Assembly (NCBI GenBank): GCA_025992705.1
Contig: DAJPGJ010000001.1
Coordinates: forward strand, 434,001-498,000
DNA from: Coriobacteriaceae bacterium
GTDB taxonomy: Bacteria; Actinomycetota; Coriobacteriia; Coriobacteriales; QAMH01
DNA: 64,000 bases
Reading direction: 5' to 3'
The translations under genes and the position numbers were made by a program. Below are positions 63,360 through 64,000 of the stretch, piece after piece. The notes under the pieces are model-generated. The model made no database searches and was not told the DNA's origin. It saw only the letters and a list, made by a program, of their open reading frames with translations. Positions within the stretch are counted from its first letter, which is position 1; each line of letters starts with the position of its first letter.

Positions 63360-64000
<641 letters not shown>

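Overview
The window looks like a chromosomal segment of a high-GC Gram-positive anaerobe, most likely a member of the Coriobacteriia (Actinomycetota). The evidence is the base composition, the actinobacterial gene order clpC, DAC-domain gene, ispD, ispF, cysS, rlmB, NYN-domain gene near the right end, paired TrkA/RCK proteins, SARP/BTAD-type regulation, and GTG/TTG starts mixed with strong GGAGG sites. The genus cannot be fixed from sequence alone. No insertion sequence, prophage, CRISPR array or replication origin is visible.

Layout. 1-8.6 kb: purB, a TSCPD protein, a Tat lipoprotein, a two-component pair, purC, a membrane protein and an amidohydrolase. 8.6-9.2 kb: an AT-rich toxin-antitoxin pair. 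9.2-17.3 kb (minus strand): an almost uninterrupted Tad/Flp pilus operon (cpaB, tadZ, tadA, tadB, tadC, flp, three TadE/TadG-like minor pilins, a 698-residue TadG-like protein, DUF192). 17.5-20.1 kb: two RCK K+-channel regulators and serS. 20.2-26.4 kb: small membrane and lipoproteins, the SRP RNA, dedA, dnaX, ybaB, recR and citrate synthase; this stretch is full of single-base frameshifts. 26.4-31.3 kb: an accessory block ending in an 890-residue ATPase-BTAD regulator. 31.5-42.5 kb: secA, prfB, split transketolase, ftsE-ftsX-ftsB-like, tRNA-Leu, prenyl synthase and a peptidoglycan-binding protein. 42.8-45.9 kb: three tandem NlpC/P60 wall hydrolases. 46-51.5 kb: a divergent XRE/LytTR pair, a large secreted papain-type protease and several decayed genes. 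51.6-57 kb: tRNA-Pro, tatA, greA, lysS, glutaredoxin, clpC. 57.6-64 kb: truncated diadenylate cyclase, ispD, ispF, cysS, rlmB, NYN protein, four tRNAs and the start of tuf.

The most striking non-coding feature is a dense family of short hairpin elements with conserved ends GTCATTTCGA and TCGAGAAATCTC around a variable but always base-paired stem. They occur in nine clusters, one inside dnaX and one forming the 3' end of a LytTR gene. A second family (GGGGACAGACCC and related G-rich palindromes) includes perfect inverted repeats of 33 and 37 bp.

Functional links: cell-envelope themes dominate (Tad pilus, NlpC/P60 enzymes, FtsEX, Sec and Tat components, secreted protease). A c-di-AMP theme (DAC-only cyclase, two RCK proteins) is possible but is inference. 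The window ends inside tuf.
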